From JADGQM01 sp964505935 (lineage in GTDB: Bacteria > Desulfobacterota > Syntrophobacteria > Syntrophobacterales > Syntrophobacteraceae), in assembly GCA_964505935.1 (NCBI GenBank), contig CAZDKX010000103.1, positions 1 to 14,664 of the forward strand: a DNA stretch of 14,664 nt, read 5' to 3'. The notes under the pieces are model-generated. The model was given only the letters and a program-made list of their open reading frames with translations, was not told where the DNA came from and made no database searches. A program made the translations under genes and the position numbers. Below, one piece after another: positions 1 through 6,807 of the stretch (position 1 is its first letter; each line of letters starts with the position of its first letter).

Positions 1-77
1 GCTGCTTCATTCCTTCATCATTCTGCGGTTTCTTGTTCGTTATTCTGCGGTTCGCTTTTTCCACCCGCTTCACTCCT

Positions 78-1847
78 TCAGCCCGTTTCTTCCTCCTCGA
101 GCGACATGGCATTGCGGGGGCATTCCACCACACACACGCCGCAGCCTTTGCAGTAGTCGTAGTCGATGCTTCGCCCCTGGGGGCTGTCGTCGCGCTTCAC
201 CGCCAGATCGGGGCAGAAGAGGCGGCAGTTGTCGCACTGATTGCAGATGCCGCAGTTGAAGCAGCGGGACGCCTCCTGCATGGCCAGATTGGCGGAGATG
301 CGGAGGTCGACTTCGTCGAAGGAGCGAATCCGTTCCTCCTTGAGGAGCCGAGGTTGGGCCACCCGCGGGGTAAACTGAAAGTAATCGATATTGATTTCCT
401 CAAACGCCACTACATGAGCGCTCCGCTGAGACCGCTCCCCGCCCAGGTAGAGCTCCATGGAAAGGGACGACCCGTTGCCGATGCGGCAGGCGGCGAGGCG
501 CGAGGCGAGAGGGGCGGGCCCGTCTTGAAAGAGGATATCGAGGGCCAGGGCGGCTTCTTTTCCGGAAGCCACGGCGTGGGAGACGCTCTTCACCGGCGTC
601 ACCAGGTCGCCTCCATAGATCACGGGAGCCCCCTGCTCCGTCGCCAGCAACCGCGCATGAGGCAGGATCAGGAGCCCTTCTCCACTGGCCGGCGGGTTCA
701 TCCAGGCCTCGGTCGCTTCCCGGTCGGCCGCTCTGAAGATGGCGCTCACCCGGAGGGTTTCCGTCTTTCCCGGCGCAGCCGCGGAAGGGGCTTCCCCGGG
801 GGGCTTGTCGTCGGGCAGTTCGAGACGCTGGAGGGTGAGCAGCAGTTCGTCGTCTTCCGTGTCAATGCGCACGGGAGAGACCCTCTCGAGGAGCTCCACC
901 TCTTCTTCGAGGGCCATGCGGATTTCACGTTCGAAGGCCGGCATCTCGTGGCGGGAGCCCTGGGAGACGATGACCGCTTTGGCGCCAAGCCGCACGGCAC
1001 AGCGGGCCACGTCGACGGCCGTATTGCCGGCGCCGATGACGGCCACCGTCCCTTCGAGGACCGGCGCCTTCCCTTCCCGGACCTGCTGGAGAAAAACCAG
1101 GCCGTCCCTGACGGTCTCCGGACCCGCTCCCGGCACCTTCAAGCGCCCCGCCTGCCCACGGCCGCACATGAGCAGCACCGCATCATGAGAAGTCTTGAGC
1201 TGGGCCAGGGGACCTTCGGAAAGCATGGCCCCACAGTGAAGGCGCACTCCCAACTCCGTAATGCGGGCTATTTCCTCCTTCAGGGCCGCCGCCGCCAGGC
1301 GGTAGGGAGGAATCCCCCATCCGGGGGCGCCTCCGGGTTCGGGCATGGCTTCGTAGACATCGCAGGGATAGCCCAACCGGGCAAGGAAATACGCCGCCGC
1401 AAGCCCGCCGGGGCCGGCCCCCAGGATGGCAATCTGTTCTTTCCGAGGTGGACGCTTTTCGAAAGAAGGCCGCCAGCCGTTGCGAATCGCATTGTCCGCC
1501 AGGAACCGCTCGACGGTATGCACGGCAATGGCATCGTCGAACTCGCGACGGTTGCAGGCTTTTTCGCAGGGATGATGACAGACGCGTCCGCAGACCGAGG
1601 GAAAGGGGTTCTCGTAAAGGATCGTATCCCAGGCTTCCCGGAATTGCCCCCGGCTCATCAGGAGCTCGATGCGGCTGATGTCTTCACCCGCCGGGCATGC
1701 TACACTGCAGGGTGCGGTCTTCTCGTGGTAACGAGGCCTCAAAAAACGCCAACTGCCGGTCTTGTTGCTTTCGGTGGTGAGGCTGGATTTCGAGATGAAA
1801 AGCGACACCGGTTTCCGCTCTTCCTGAGTCATGGCTGATGTCCCCAT
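78..1847 (-). CDS. GltD-like FAD/NAD(P) oxidoreductase subunit with C-terminal 2[4Fe-4S] ferredoxin domain, partner of a 2-oxoacid:acceptor oxidoreductase (PadH-like)
   Basis: A 589-residue flavoprotein likely to pass electrons between ferredoxin-type clusters and NAD(P). Visible order: N-terminal GltD/DPYD-type cluster domain (Cys 47, 51, 86, 90, 94, 98); FAD-binding GAGPGG at 143-148; NAD(P)-binding GAGNTA at 272-277; a GGD flavin motif near 412; then two ferredoxin motifs, Cys 535/538/541/545 and Cys 566/569/572/576, with extra Cys at 529 and 532. It lies 24 bp downstream of a 2-oxoacid oxidoreductase gamma subunit on the same strand, so it probably works in that complex, as PadH does in phenylglyoxylate oxidoreductase. 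That comparison rests on family knowledge and architecture; the substrate cannot be read here. An alternative ATG at 1832 (MTQEER) has a GGGGA about 8 bases upstream and may be the true start. The catalytic alpha and beta subunits are not in the window and may lie beyond position 1. Confidence 0.85.
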   Translation of the reverse strand: MGTSAMTQEERKPVSLFISKSSLTTESNKTGSWRFLRPRYHEKTAPCSVACPAGEDISRIELLMSRGQFREAWDTILYENPFPSVCGRVCHHPCEKACNRREFDDAIAVHTVERFLADNAIRNGWRPSFEKRPPRKEQIAILGAGPGGLAAAYFLARLGYPCDVYEAMPEPGGAPGWGIPPYRLAAAALKEEIARITELGVRLHCGAMLSEGPLAQLKTSHDAVLLMCGRGQAGRLKVPGAGPETVRDGLVFLQQVREGKAPVLEGTVAVIGAGNTAVDVARCAVRLGAKAVIVSQGSRHEMPAFEREIRMALEEEVELLERVSPVRIDTEDDELLLTLQRLELPDDKPPGEAPSAAAPGKTETLRVSAIFRAADREATEAWMNPPASGEGLLILPHARLLATEQGAPVIYGGDLVTPVKSVSHAVASGKEAALALDILFQDGPAPLASRLAACRIGNGSSLSMELYLGGERSQRSAHVVAFEEINIDYFQFTPRVAQPRLLKEERIRSFDEVDLRISANLAMQEASRCFNCGICNQCDNCRLFCPDLAVKRDDSPQGRSIDYDYCKGCGVCVVECPRNAMSLEEEETG

Positions 1848-1871
1848 CTTTCGGCTCTCAAAAGCTGAAGG

Positions 1872-2447
1872 TCAGGCCGTCTCCGAAGAGATCAGTCCCA
1901 CCAGTTCAACTTCGTTATAAGCGTCGCCGGCAGCTTCGATATTCTCACGACGACGCACGGGGATTTCTCCCTCGATGGCCTTGGCGATCGAAGCAAGGGG
2001 CGGCATGCCCAAAACGCGCGCCAGCGCCCCCATGACCGACGTGTTGACAATGGGATGGGTGCGCGTTCCAAGTTGGTGTCTCAGCGCAATGCGGGTGGCA
2101 TCGACCAGGGCCAGCCGGTAGCCGGCGTACGGCTCGAGGCTGGCGGGCCTGACCGGAGCGTTGAGCAGGACCCAGCCCTCCGCTTTGAGGCCCCGGGTCA
2201 CCTTGATGCTGTGCAGGAGGGTATGATCGAGAACCACGACATGGTCGGGGGTATAGACATTGGTGCGCAGGAGGATTTCCTCCGAGGCAATCCGCAGATA
2301 GGCTTCCACCGGTGCCCCGCGCCGCTCCACCCCGAACACCGGAAAGCTCTGGACCCAATAGCCCGCATCGAAGAAGGCTTTTGCCAGCAGAATGGTGGCG
2401 ACCACCGTACCCTGCCCCCCCCGCCCATGAAAGCGAATTTCCATCAT
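1872..2447 (-). CDS. 2-oxoacid:acceptor (ferredoxin) oxidoreductase, gamma subunit
   Basis: This 191-residue protein matches the pyruvate/ketoisovalerate oxidoreductase gamma family along its whole length. It shows the N-terminal HGRGGQG motif (residues 7-13), the FPVFGVERRGAP stretch, and the NTSVMGALAR region typical of gamma subunits. The family joins alpha, beta and delta subunits to decarboxylate a 2-oxoacid to an acyl-CoA with reduction of ferredoxin in the cytoplasm. Its length is normal for the family. The next gene on the strand is the GltD-like flavoprotein, 24 bp away; the gene before it is an XRE-cupin regulator. Gamma followed by a GltD-like subunit resembles the pad (phenylglyoxylate) type, but PorG, VorG and KorG are similar and the substrate is undetermined. 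The ATG at 2447 follows a GAGGGGAGAGGG purine stretch; the next codon is also ATG. Confidence 0.92.
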   Translation of the reverse strand: MMEIRFHGRGGQGTVVATILLAKAFFDAGYWVQSFPVFGVERRGAPVEAYLRIASEEILLRTNVYTPDHVVVLDHTLLHSIKVTRGLKAEGWVLLNAPVRPASLEPYAGYRLALVDATRIALRHQLGTRTHPIVNTSVMGALARVLGMPPLASIAKAIEGEIPVRRRENIEAAGDAYNEVELVGLISSETA

Positions 2448-2490
2448 GGCTCAGTTCCCTCTCCCCTCGTAAGCTGATCCCCCAGCACCC

Positions 2491-2560
2491 GCAACCCGCA
2501 ACTCGCAACCCGCAACGCGCAACCCGCAACGCGCAACGCGCAACCCGCAACCCGCAACTA
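2491..2560. repeat. heptanucleotide tandem array, unit GCAACNC, 10 copies
   Basis: Ten consecutive 7-bp units fill 70 bp: GCAACCC, GCAACTC, GCAACCC, GCAACGC, GCAACCC, GCAACGC, GCAACGC, GCAACCC, GCAACCC, GCAACTA. GCAAC is invariant and the last two bases vary. The tenth unit ends exactly with the complement of the TAG stop codon of the XRE-cupin gene, so on the minus strand the array begins at that stop codon. It fills most of the gap before the gamma-subunit gene. Confidence 0.95.
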
Positions 2561-3160
2561 CTTCTTGTTCCAAACCACCACAAGGGCTTTCGCCGTTTTT
2601 TCCCCCAGGCAGCGCAGGCTGTGGCTGATATCCGATTCGAAATAGATGCTGTCGCCCGGATTGAGCACCTCGACACGGTCGACGGTGCGAAATTCAATCC
2701 GGCCTTCGAGCAGGTGCAGGAATTCTTCTCCCGGATGGCTCATGAAAACCATTTCGCTGGTATTTTGCACCGGAAATTCCACCAGGAACGGATCCATGTG
2801 CCGGTCCGCCTTTCTGATTTCGAGGGATTCATAGATGTAGTTGACCTCTCCTTCATGATGGTGAGGCCGGCGCGTCACCCGGATGTGTTCGTCCGCCCGG
2901 GTAACGGCAATCTTCTGACTCCCCTCATCATCTTTGAAGAAGTAGGCCAGGCCGACACCACAGGCGTTGGCCAATTTCATCAACGTGGCGATGGGAGGAA
3001 CAAACTCACCTCTTTCGATCTGGGTCAAGAGGTCTTTGGGAAGGCCGGTTTTGGCGGTCATATCATGCAGCGTGTAGCGCTTCTTTTCCCGCAATTCCCT
3101 GACCTTGTTGCCAATTTTCAGCGACTCCAGGGCCGTCCTGTCTTCCTGGTTTTCTGCCAT
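2558..3160 (-). CDS. XRE-family transcriptional regulator with C-terminal cupin domain
   Basis: A 200-residue protein with a helix-turn-helix of the XRE type at about residues 15-75 (IGNKVRELREKKRYTLHDM followed by TGLPKDLLTQIERGEFVPP) and a cupin barrel at about 120-196 (SHPGEEFLHLLEGRIEF and PGDSIYFESDISHSLR). Proteins of this build bind DNA as dimers and sense a small ligand through the cupin. I chose the ATG at 3160 because GAGGAG lies seven bases upstream; a longer reading from a TTG at 3178 would place that ribosome site inside the gene. It is the first gene of the minus-strand cluster with the 2-oxoacid oxidoreductase subunits and is divergent from a hydrolase gene, so it probably controls one or both. 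The ligand is unknown. Its stop codon is built into a heptamer array. Confidence 0.9.
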   Translation of the reverse strand: MAENQEDRTALESLKIGNKVRELREKKRYTLHDMTAKTGLPKDLLTQIERGEFVPPIATLMKLANACGVGLAYFFKDDEGSQKIAVTRADEHIRVTRRPHHHEGEVNYIYESLEIRKADRHMDPFLVEFPVQNTSEMVFMSHPGEEFLHLLEGRIEFRTVDRVEVLNPGDSIYFESDISHSLRCLGEKTAKALVVVWNKK

Positions 3161-3179
3161 TGTTTTCTCCTCATTCAAT

Positions 3180-3226
3180 CGAGGTTCATGTGGTATGTTT
3201 GAACATTATAATCTGTTAGCCTCGGG
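3180..3226. promoter_or_regulatory. divergent promoter/operator candidate between the XRE-cupin gene and a hydrolase gene
   Basis: The 98-bp gap between two divergent genes holds ATTATAAT at 3205-3212. This is its own reverse complement, so it gives a TATAAT -10 hexamer on both strands. It overlaps an imperfect palindrome ATGTT-TG-AACAT at 3195-3206. Outer matching arms CGAGG (3180-3184) and CCTCG (near 3220) bracket it. No good -35 box is visible on either strand at 17 bp. An operator for the neighbouring XRE regulator is an inference from position. Confidence 0.35.
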
Positions 3227-3258
3227 TGAGGATGAAGTTTTTTGAAGAGGAGAATTGC

Positions 3259-3912
3259 ATGCCCGAAGTGCCCTTGACCATTCCCTGCGGCAATCTGCTG
3301 CTGGAGGCGCGCCTCGACCAGGGAGGAGGAGGCGCCGTGGCGGTGATCTGCCATCCCCACCCCCTCTACGGGGGCAGCATGGACAACAATGTGGTGGACG
3401 CCCTGCAAAAATCCCTGCGCGATGGGGGTCTGGCAACGCTGCGCTTCAACTTCCGGGGAGTGGGCGGCAGCACAGGTCAGCATCGGGGCGCTCAAGCCGA
3501 CGTGGACGACCTGCTCGCCGTCTTTCAATACCTCCGTCAGCAAGGCTTCCAGGTAATCCATCTTGCCGGCTATTCCTATGGAGCCTGGATTGGCTTGCGC
3601 GCCATGAAGGATGGCCTCGACCCGCGTATTAGCATTCTGGCCTCGCCGCCCCTCGATTTCCTGGATTTCAGAGGCCTCGCGCCGCCCTCCCACCCCTGTC
3701 TCATTACCCTGGGAGACCAGGACGAATTCTGCACGGTCGCTTCCCTCAGAGGCTGGATCGCGTCCGCGCTCGAGGCTGGGACTGGAGCGCGGCTGGAACT
3801 CATTCCAGGCTGCGATCACTTCCATTGGGGCTTCGAGAAACACTTGGCGGAAAAAGTCACAACGTTCCTCCAAAATGTCCTGCCGCCGGTGCACAGCCAC
3901 TCCTCGGCGTGA
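3259..3912 (+). CDS. alpha/beta hydrolase, COG2945-like (dienelactone hydrolase fold)
   Basis: A 217-residue single-domain alpha/beta hydrolase without signal peptide, so probably cytoplasmic. It shows the family's oxyanion region HPHPLYGGSMDNNVV (about 32-46), the nucleophile elbow GYSYG with Ser106, the acid region GDQDEF (Asp155 likely) and the GCDHFHWG motif with His187. Proteins of this type are short esterases or acyl hydrolases of unknown natural substrate. The start at ATG 3259 is set by GAGGAGA six bases upstream; an in-frame GTG at 3226 has no comparable site. It is divergent from the XRE-cupin regulator and convergent with the next hydrolase. Function beyond hydrolysis cannot be assigned from sequence. 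Confidence 0.85.
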   Translation: MPEVPLTIPCGNLLLEARLDQGGGGAVAVICHPHPLYGGSMDNNVVDALQKSLRDGGLATLRFNFRGVGGSTGQHRGAQADVDDLLAVFQYLRQQGFQVIHLAGYSYGAWIGLRAMKDGLDPRISILASPPLDFLDFRGLAPPSHPCLITLGDQDEFCTVASLRGWIASALEAGTGARLELIPGCDHFHWGFEKHLAEKVTTFLQNVLPPVHSHSSA

Positions 3913-3948
3913 GCGAAGGGATGAGAACGCAGGAGGGCGGAATGTAAA

Positions 3949-3980
3949 GCTGGTTCCCAAGCTGGAGCTTGGGAACCAGC
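3949..3980. repeat. perfect REP-like palindrome, 15-bp arms
   Basis: GCTGGTTCCCAAGCT at 3949-3963 is the exact reverse complement of 3966-3980, with a GG centre, so 32 bp fold on themselves. There is no following T tract, so it is a poor intrinsic terminator. The same core (TTCCCAAGCT) recurs at 11731-11817. It lies in the 263-bp gap between two convergent hydrolase genes. It resembles REP-type extragenic palindromes that can be spread by RAYT (IS200-like) transposases; no such transposase is in the window. Confidence 0.9.
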
Positions 3981-4010
3981 AGAATGCGTGGTACGCTACG
4001 TTTATGACTT

Positions 4011-4046
4011 CTTCGTGCTCTTCGTGTCCTTCGCGCTCTTCGTGGT
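4011..4046. repeat. nonanucleotide tandem array, unit CTTCGTGNN, 4 copies
   Basis: Four 9-bp units, CTTCGTGCT, CTTCGTGTC, CTTCGCGCT and CTTCGTGGT, follow one another without gaps. The same CTTCGTG core occurs with a 10-bp period at 8420-8574 and 9955-9991. It lies 30 bp from the REP-like palindrome in the same convergent gap. I see no gene in 3913-4175. Confidence 0.85.
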
Positions 4047-4175
4047 GGAAAACCTTCAGTTGACACCCATGCGGGCGGGCACCCGGAAAGAAAGCCCGGA
4101 TGTCCCCAGCTCGGGAATGGCGGGAGGCACAACGGTTCAGTCTTTTTGGACACCCTCCTGGACCCACTCTTCGCT

Positions 4176-4985
4176 TCAAGGTTCGAAGTACTTTTGGAAG
4201 AAACCGTCAGCCAGGTGGTTCAAGCGCTCACGGCACTCGGCGTGGAGGGCGTGGCCCGCGCCGGGGATCACCACCAGTTCGGCATGGGGAAGGAGTTCCG
4301 CCAGGGACCTCGCATTGACCGGGGGAATGAGGACATCCTCACTGCCGGTTACGATCATCGCGGGGACCTCGAGGCGGCTGATCCGGGCGCTGACATCGTA
4401 GGTCCGGATGGCCGCCAGCTGAGCGCGGAAGGCCTCTTCCGGTTGCAAGGGGGCCGTGAGCTGGACCCGGTTATAGGCGGCAATGACCTCGGGCCGCTGC
4501 TCCCGGCAAGTCTCGCTGAAGAAGATGGGCACATTCTTTTCGAGGACCTGCTGCTGGGTGAGCCCGGCATGGTCGACGAGAATATCCATGACCGCCCGCG
4601 TGGGCGGGGTCATGGCCGCGCCCCCAGCATGGGTACAACCCAGAAACATGGCCTGGATGCGCTGGGGGATCATGAGCGCCAGCTCCTGAATGATCATGCC
4701 CCCCATGGAAAGCCCCAGGACAAAGGTCTTCTCGATTTCGAGATGGTCCAGGAGGCAGCGGGCATCGTCGGCCAGCTGCTCCATCCGGTAAGGCCCCTCG
4801 GGCAGGGATGAGCGTCCTGCGCCCCGGTTGTCGAAGCTGATGGTCCGGTACCGCTGCTTGAAGTAAGGGACCTGACCATACCAGGACCAGGAGCCGCCGC
4901 CCAGCCCCGCCACGAGCAGGAGGGGGAAACCGTCACCGTGGACTTCATAATAGAGGCTAACCTCATCACACTGGCAAAATGGCAT
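4176..4985 (-). CDS. alpha/beta-fold hydrolase (3-oxoadipate enol-lactonase/PcaD-like superfamily member)
   Basis: A 269-residue alpha/beta hydrolase with the oxyanion stretch GLGGGSWSW (about 28-36), the DNRGAGRSS turn, the nucleophile elbow GLSMGG with Ser93, the acid in GSEDVLIPP (Asp217) and GAGHALH with His245. The full triad is present, so it is probably active as an esterase, lactonase or C-C hydrolase. Sequence alone does not choose between these. Length is normal. I chose the ATG at 4985: AAGGAGG lies four bases upstream, while the TTG just before it would leave too little space. A heptamer array begins two bases beyond that ribosome site. It is a single gene, convergent with the COG2945-like hydrolase and divergent from trmL. 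Confidence 0.85.
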   Translation of the reverse strand: MPFCQCDEVSLYYEVHGDGFPLLLVAGLGGGSWSWYGQVPYFKQRYRTISFDNRGAGRSSLPEGPYRMEQLADDARCLLDHLEIEKTFVLGLSMGGMIIQELALMIPQRIQAMFLGCTHAGGAAMTPPTRAVMDILVDHAGLTQQQVLEKNVPIFFSETCREQRPEVIAAYNRVQLTAPLQPEEAFRAQLAAIRTYDVSARISRLEVPAMIVTGSEDVLIPPVNARSLAELLPHAELVVIPGAGHALHAECRERLNHLADGFFQKYFEP

Positions 4986-5000
4986 CAAACCTCCTTGGGA

Positions 5001-5045
5001 ATTTCGGATTTCGGATTTCGAATGTCGGATTTCGAATGTCGGATT
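5001..5045. repeat. heptanucleotide tandem array, units ATTTCGG/ATTTCGA/ATGTCGG
   Basis: Six 7-bp units in direct succession (ATTTCGG twice, ATTTCGA, ATGTCGG, ATTTCGA, ATGTCGG) plus a partial ATT. The array starts two bases from the Shine-Dalgarno sequence of the minus-strand hydrolase, so it would be the end of that gene's 5' leader. The unit is unrelated to the other heptamer arrays in the window. About 70 bp away, at 5115-5135, two exact CAGTTTC units plus a degenerate third show the same period. No gene is seen in 4986-5237. Confidence 0.92.
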
Positions 5046-5237
5046 AAGTTAGATGTTGCACGGTCCATCGGCCATTTTCACTGCCTGCAATCCGTCTCGC
5101 CGGTCTTCAGCCGCCAGTTTCCAGTTTCGCGTTTTCACGATCGCTGCTACACTATACCAGGTTGATGGCCGTTTGCGTATTCCCATCGTGCATGCAGCGA
5201 GAAGTCTTTAAGGAAAGGCCGGGGAGTGAGGAAGACT

Positions 5238-5888
5238 ATGCCGGGTCACACCACCAGGCAATTGCGGGCCGGGGCGGCTGAGGAAGACGTTTTCATGGCG
5301 GGAAAGGATGCTGCCGGGGCCGTTGTCCGAGAGTCCAAGCCTCTTCTGCAGGTGGTTCTCTATCATCCGGAGATTCCTCAAAATACCGGGAACATTGCGA
5401 GGACCTGCGCAGCCACGCACATCCCCCTGCATTTGGTCGAGCCTCTTGGCTTTCGCCTGTCGGACCGCTATTTGAAGCGGGCGGGCCTCGACTACTGGCC
5501 CCGCGTTTCGCTGACGGTTCACGCCCGCTTCGAGGATCTGCTCCAGGCATTGGGGCCTGTTCGCATGGTGTATCTATCGACCCATGCTCCCCGCCCCCAC
5601 TTTGCTTTTGACTTTCTGCCGGGCGACTGCCTGGTCTTTGGTTCGGAAACCGGCGGACTGCCCGGCGAGCTGCTCGCCGCCGAACCTGACAGAATTCTGA
5701 AAATCCCCATTGACAGATCGCGGGTGCGCAGTCTAAACTTGGCGACGAGCGTAGGGGTCGTCGTGTTCGAAGCCCTGCGCCAGTTAGGCATCACTCAGCA
5801 GGAACCTGTTTTTTCATGTTCGTCCGAACTTGGAGGCAGTTCCGAACCCGAAGCAGCCCTCCAAGTCCGTGTTTCAGTTGATACCTGA
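5238..5888 (+). CDS. trmL: tRNA (cytidine/uridine-34 2'-O)-methyltransferase TrmL, SPOUT family
   Basis: A SPOUT methyltransferase that would methylate the ribose of the wobble nucleotide (position 34) in tRNA-Leu isoacceptors, using S-adenosylmethionine. The body shows the family's hallmarks: LYHPEIPQNTGNIAR (41-55), HLVEPLGF (65-72), the AGLDYW stretch, LVFGSETGGLP (132-142), and IPIDRSRVRSLNLATSVGVVVFEALRQ split over 156-182, where the SAM knot lies. The usual GSETRGLP reads GSETGGLP here. TrmL is normally near 155-160 residues; this one has about 35 extra at the N-terminus and 30 at the C-terminus, neither recognisable. The ATG at 5238 has GAGG six bases upstream; an in-frame ATG at 5295 (MAGKDAAG), after a second GAGGAAGAC, would give a protein closer to usual size. 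It heads a plus-strand series with a GNAT-like gene and rfaE2. Confidence 0.88.
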   Translation: MPGHTTRQLRAGAAEEDVFMAGKDAAGAVVRESKPLLQVVLYHPEIPQNTGNIARTCAATHIPLHLVEPLGFRLSDRYLKRAGLDYWPRVSLTVHARFEDLLQALGPVRMVYLSTHAPRPHFAFDFLPGDCLVFGSETGGLPGELLAAEPDRILKIPIDRSRVRSLNLATSVGVVVFEALRQLGITQQEPVFSCSSELGGSSEPEAALQVRVSVDT

Positions 5889-5975
5889 TCAGCACCTGTA
5901 ACTTGCATTGTCGAACCTGCAGATCGAGATCTCATGTGAATTGGCGTCCACTCTCACGAGACTGCTGAACATCCT

Positions 5976-6359
5976 ATGCAAACCTTGAGTAGCGAAGTGA
6001 TTCTGTCCAGGCTCCACGAACTCTGCCCCGAAATCAAGCAATTGGAAATCCGACCCGTCGTCCTGAATAAAGGCAGCCGTTATTGAGTGGTTCTCTACGA
6101 GAGCCGGGACGGCTCGCAGAACAGACCTCCCCTGAGCTCATTCCGAATCTGCCACAAGGAAACCGACAGAGGTATGCCCTCGGCGGCACCGGTCTGGGAG
6201 CTTGATTTACGCCATGCGGTACAAGAGGCCAAGAAGAACCTCATGTTTAATCTCCAGTTGAAGCCGGCAGCGCGTAAATCTTCTTTGCAGAAACGAGGAG
6301 ACTCCCCACGTGGCCGAGATCGAGTGGAAGGGCGCATTTTGGAAAGCCGCCTATGGTGA
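5976..6359 (+). pseudogene. decayed small gene with one in-frame TGA (unrecognised)
   Basis: From ATG 5976 a frame reads MQTLSSEVILSRLHELCPEI and on to ...GSRY, then meets TGA at 6084-6086, then continues in the same frame (VVLYESRDG...) to a TGA at 6357. The first 45 codons on both sides of the TGA are protein-like with GC-rich third positions; the later part is less so and overlaps the start of the next gene. A TGG-to-TGA nonsense change is the simplest reading. No clear ribosome site precedes the ATG. I do not recognise the family. It may instead be ordinary intergenic DNA with a short peptide frame (5976-6086). Confidence 0.35.
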
Positions 6360-6807
6360 CCTGTCGGTAAGGGATTTATTGACGACCCTCAAGGGCTTCG
6401 GCCCGATGGAAATTCTGGAATTCAACAAGCCTGGGGCCTGTCGGGGTCAGATCAGCCTGTGCCTCTCAGAGGAAGACCTGAAGGAAGTTACCATCCATGA
6501 CCTGGAGGTCTTTCCGGACAAGCGAAAGGGGCGGGGGCGCGAGATCCTGCAGTGGCTGAAGCGGACCTTCAAGGGGAAGGTTTATGCGGAATATCCCGAA
6601 GAGGCCTCGAAGGAGGAGTCTCTGCAGGGGTCCTTGCCCTTCTGGGTCAAGATGCTGCGAGAAGGCTTGCTTGATGGTCTCGAGTGCGGGATGTTCTGCC
6701 TCTACCCGGAAATGGGGGAAGACAACCTGCAGCGGTACGAAGACCAGATCGGGAAGTTGCTGAGCGCTGAGCGGGAAATGTCTGTCAGCGATGCAAGCCA
6801 GCGATAG
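6310..6807 (+). CDS. hypothetical protein with GNAT acetyltransferase-like features
   Basis: A 165-residue soluble protein. The stretch IHDLEVFPDKRKGRGREILQ is split over residues 62-81 and resembles GNAT motif A, where a [RQ]-x-x-G-x-G/A loop binds the acetyl-CoA pyrophosphate. SLPFWVKMLREGLLDGLE (108-125) resembles the C-terminal part of that fold. The resemblance is my reading of pattern, not an alignment, so function stays open. The start is GTG at 6310, with GAGGAG nine bases upstream. The 3' end overlaps the start of rfaE2 by 17 bp, which suggests translational coupling. Its acceptor, if it is an acetyltransferase, is unknown. Confidence 0.65.
   Translation: MAEIEWKGAFWKAAYGDLSVRDLLTTLKGFGPMEILEFNKPGACRGQISLCLSEEDLKEVTIHDLEVFPDKRKGRGREILQWLKRTFKGKVYAEYPEEASKEESLQGSLPFWVKMLREGLLDGLECGMFCLYPEMGEDNLQRYEDQIGKLLSAEREMSVSDASQR

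Noticed and set aside
33..1838. 601-codon open frame on the plus strand opposite the flavoprotein gene
   Set aside because: It is the antisense of a gene with clear FAD, NAD and cluster motifs; the translation shows no domain and is typical of GC-rich shadow frames.
2491..2560. CRISPR-like array
   Set aside because: Units are 7 bp without spacers and no cas gene is present.
3949..3980. Bidirectional intrinsic terminator between convergent hydrolases
   Set aside because: The stem is perfect but neither side has a T tract, and the same palindrome recurs inside the liv operon where termination would be harmful.
3175..4179. 334-codon minus-strand frame over the COG2945-like hydrolase
   Set aside because: It runs through palindromes and repeat DNA and overlaps a hydrolase with a complete triad; no domain is visible.
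6084..6086. TGA read as selenocysteine
   Set aside because: The hairpin begins only three bases after the TGA and has a three-base loop, unlike bacterial SECIS elements; a nonsense mutation is simpler.
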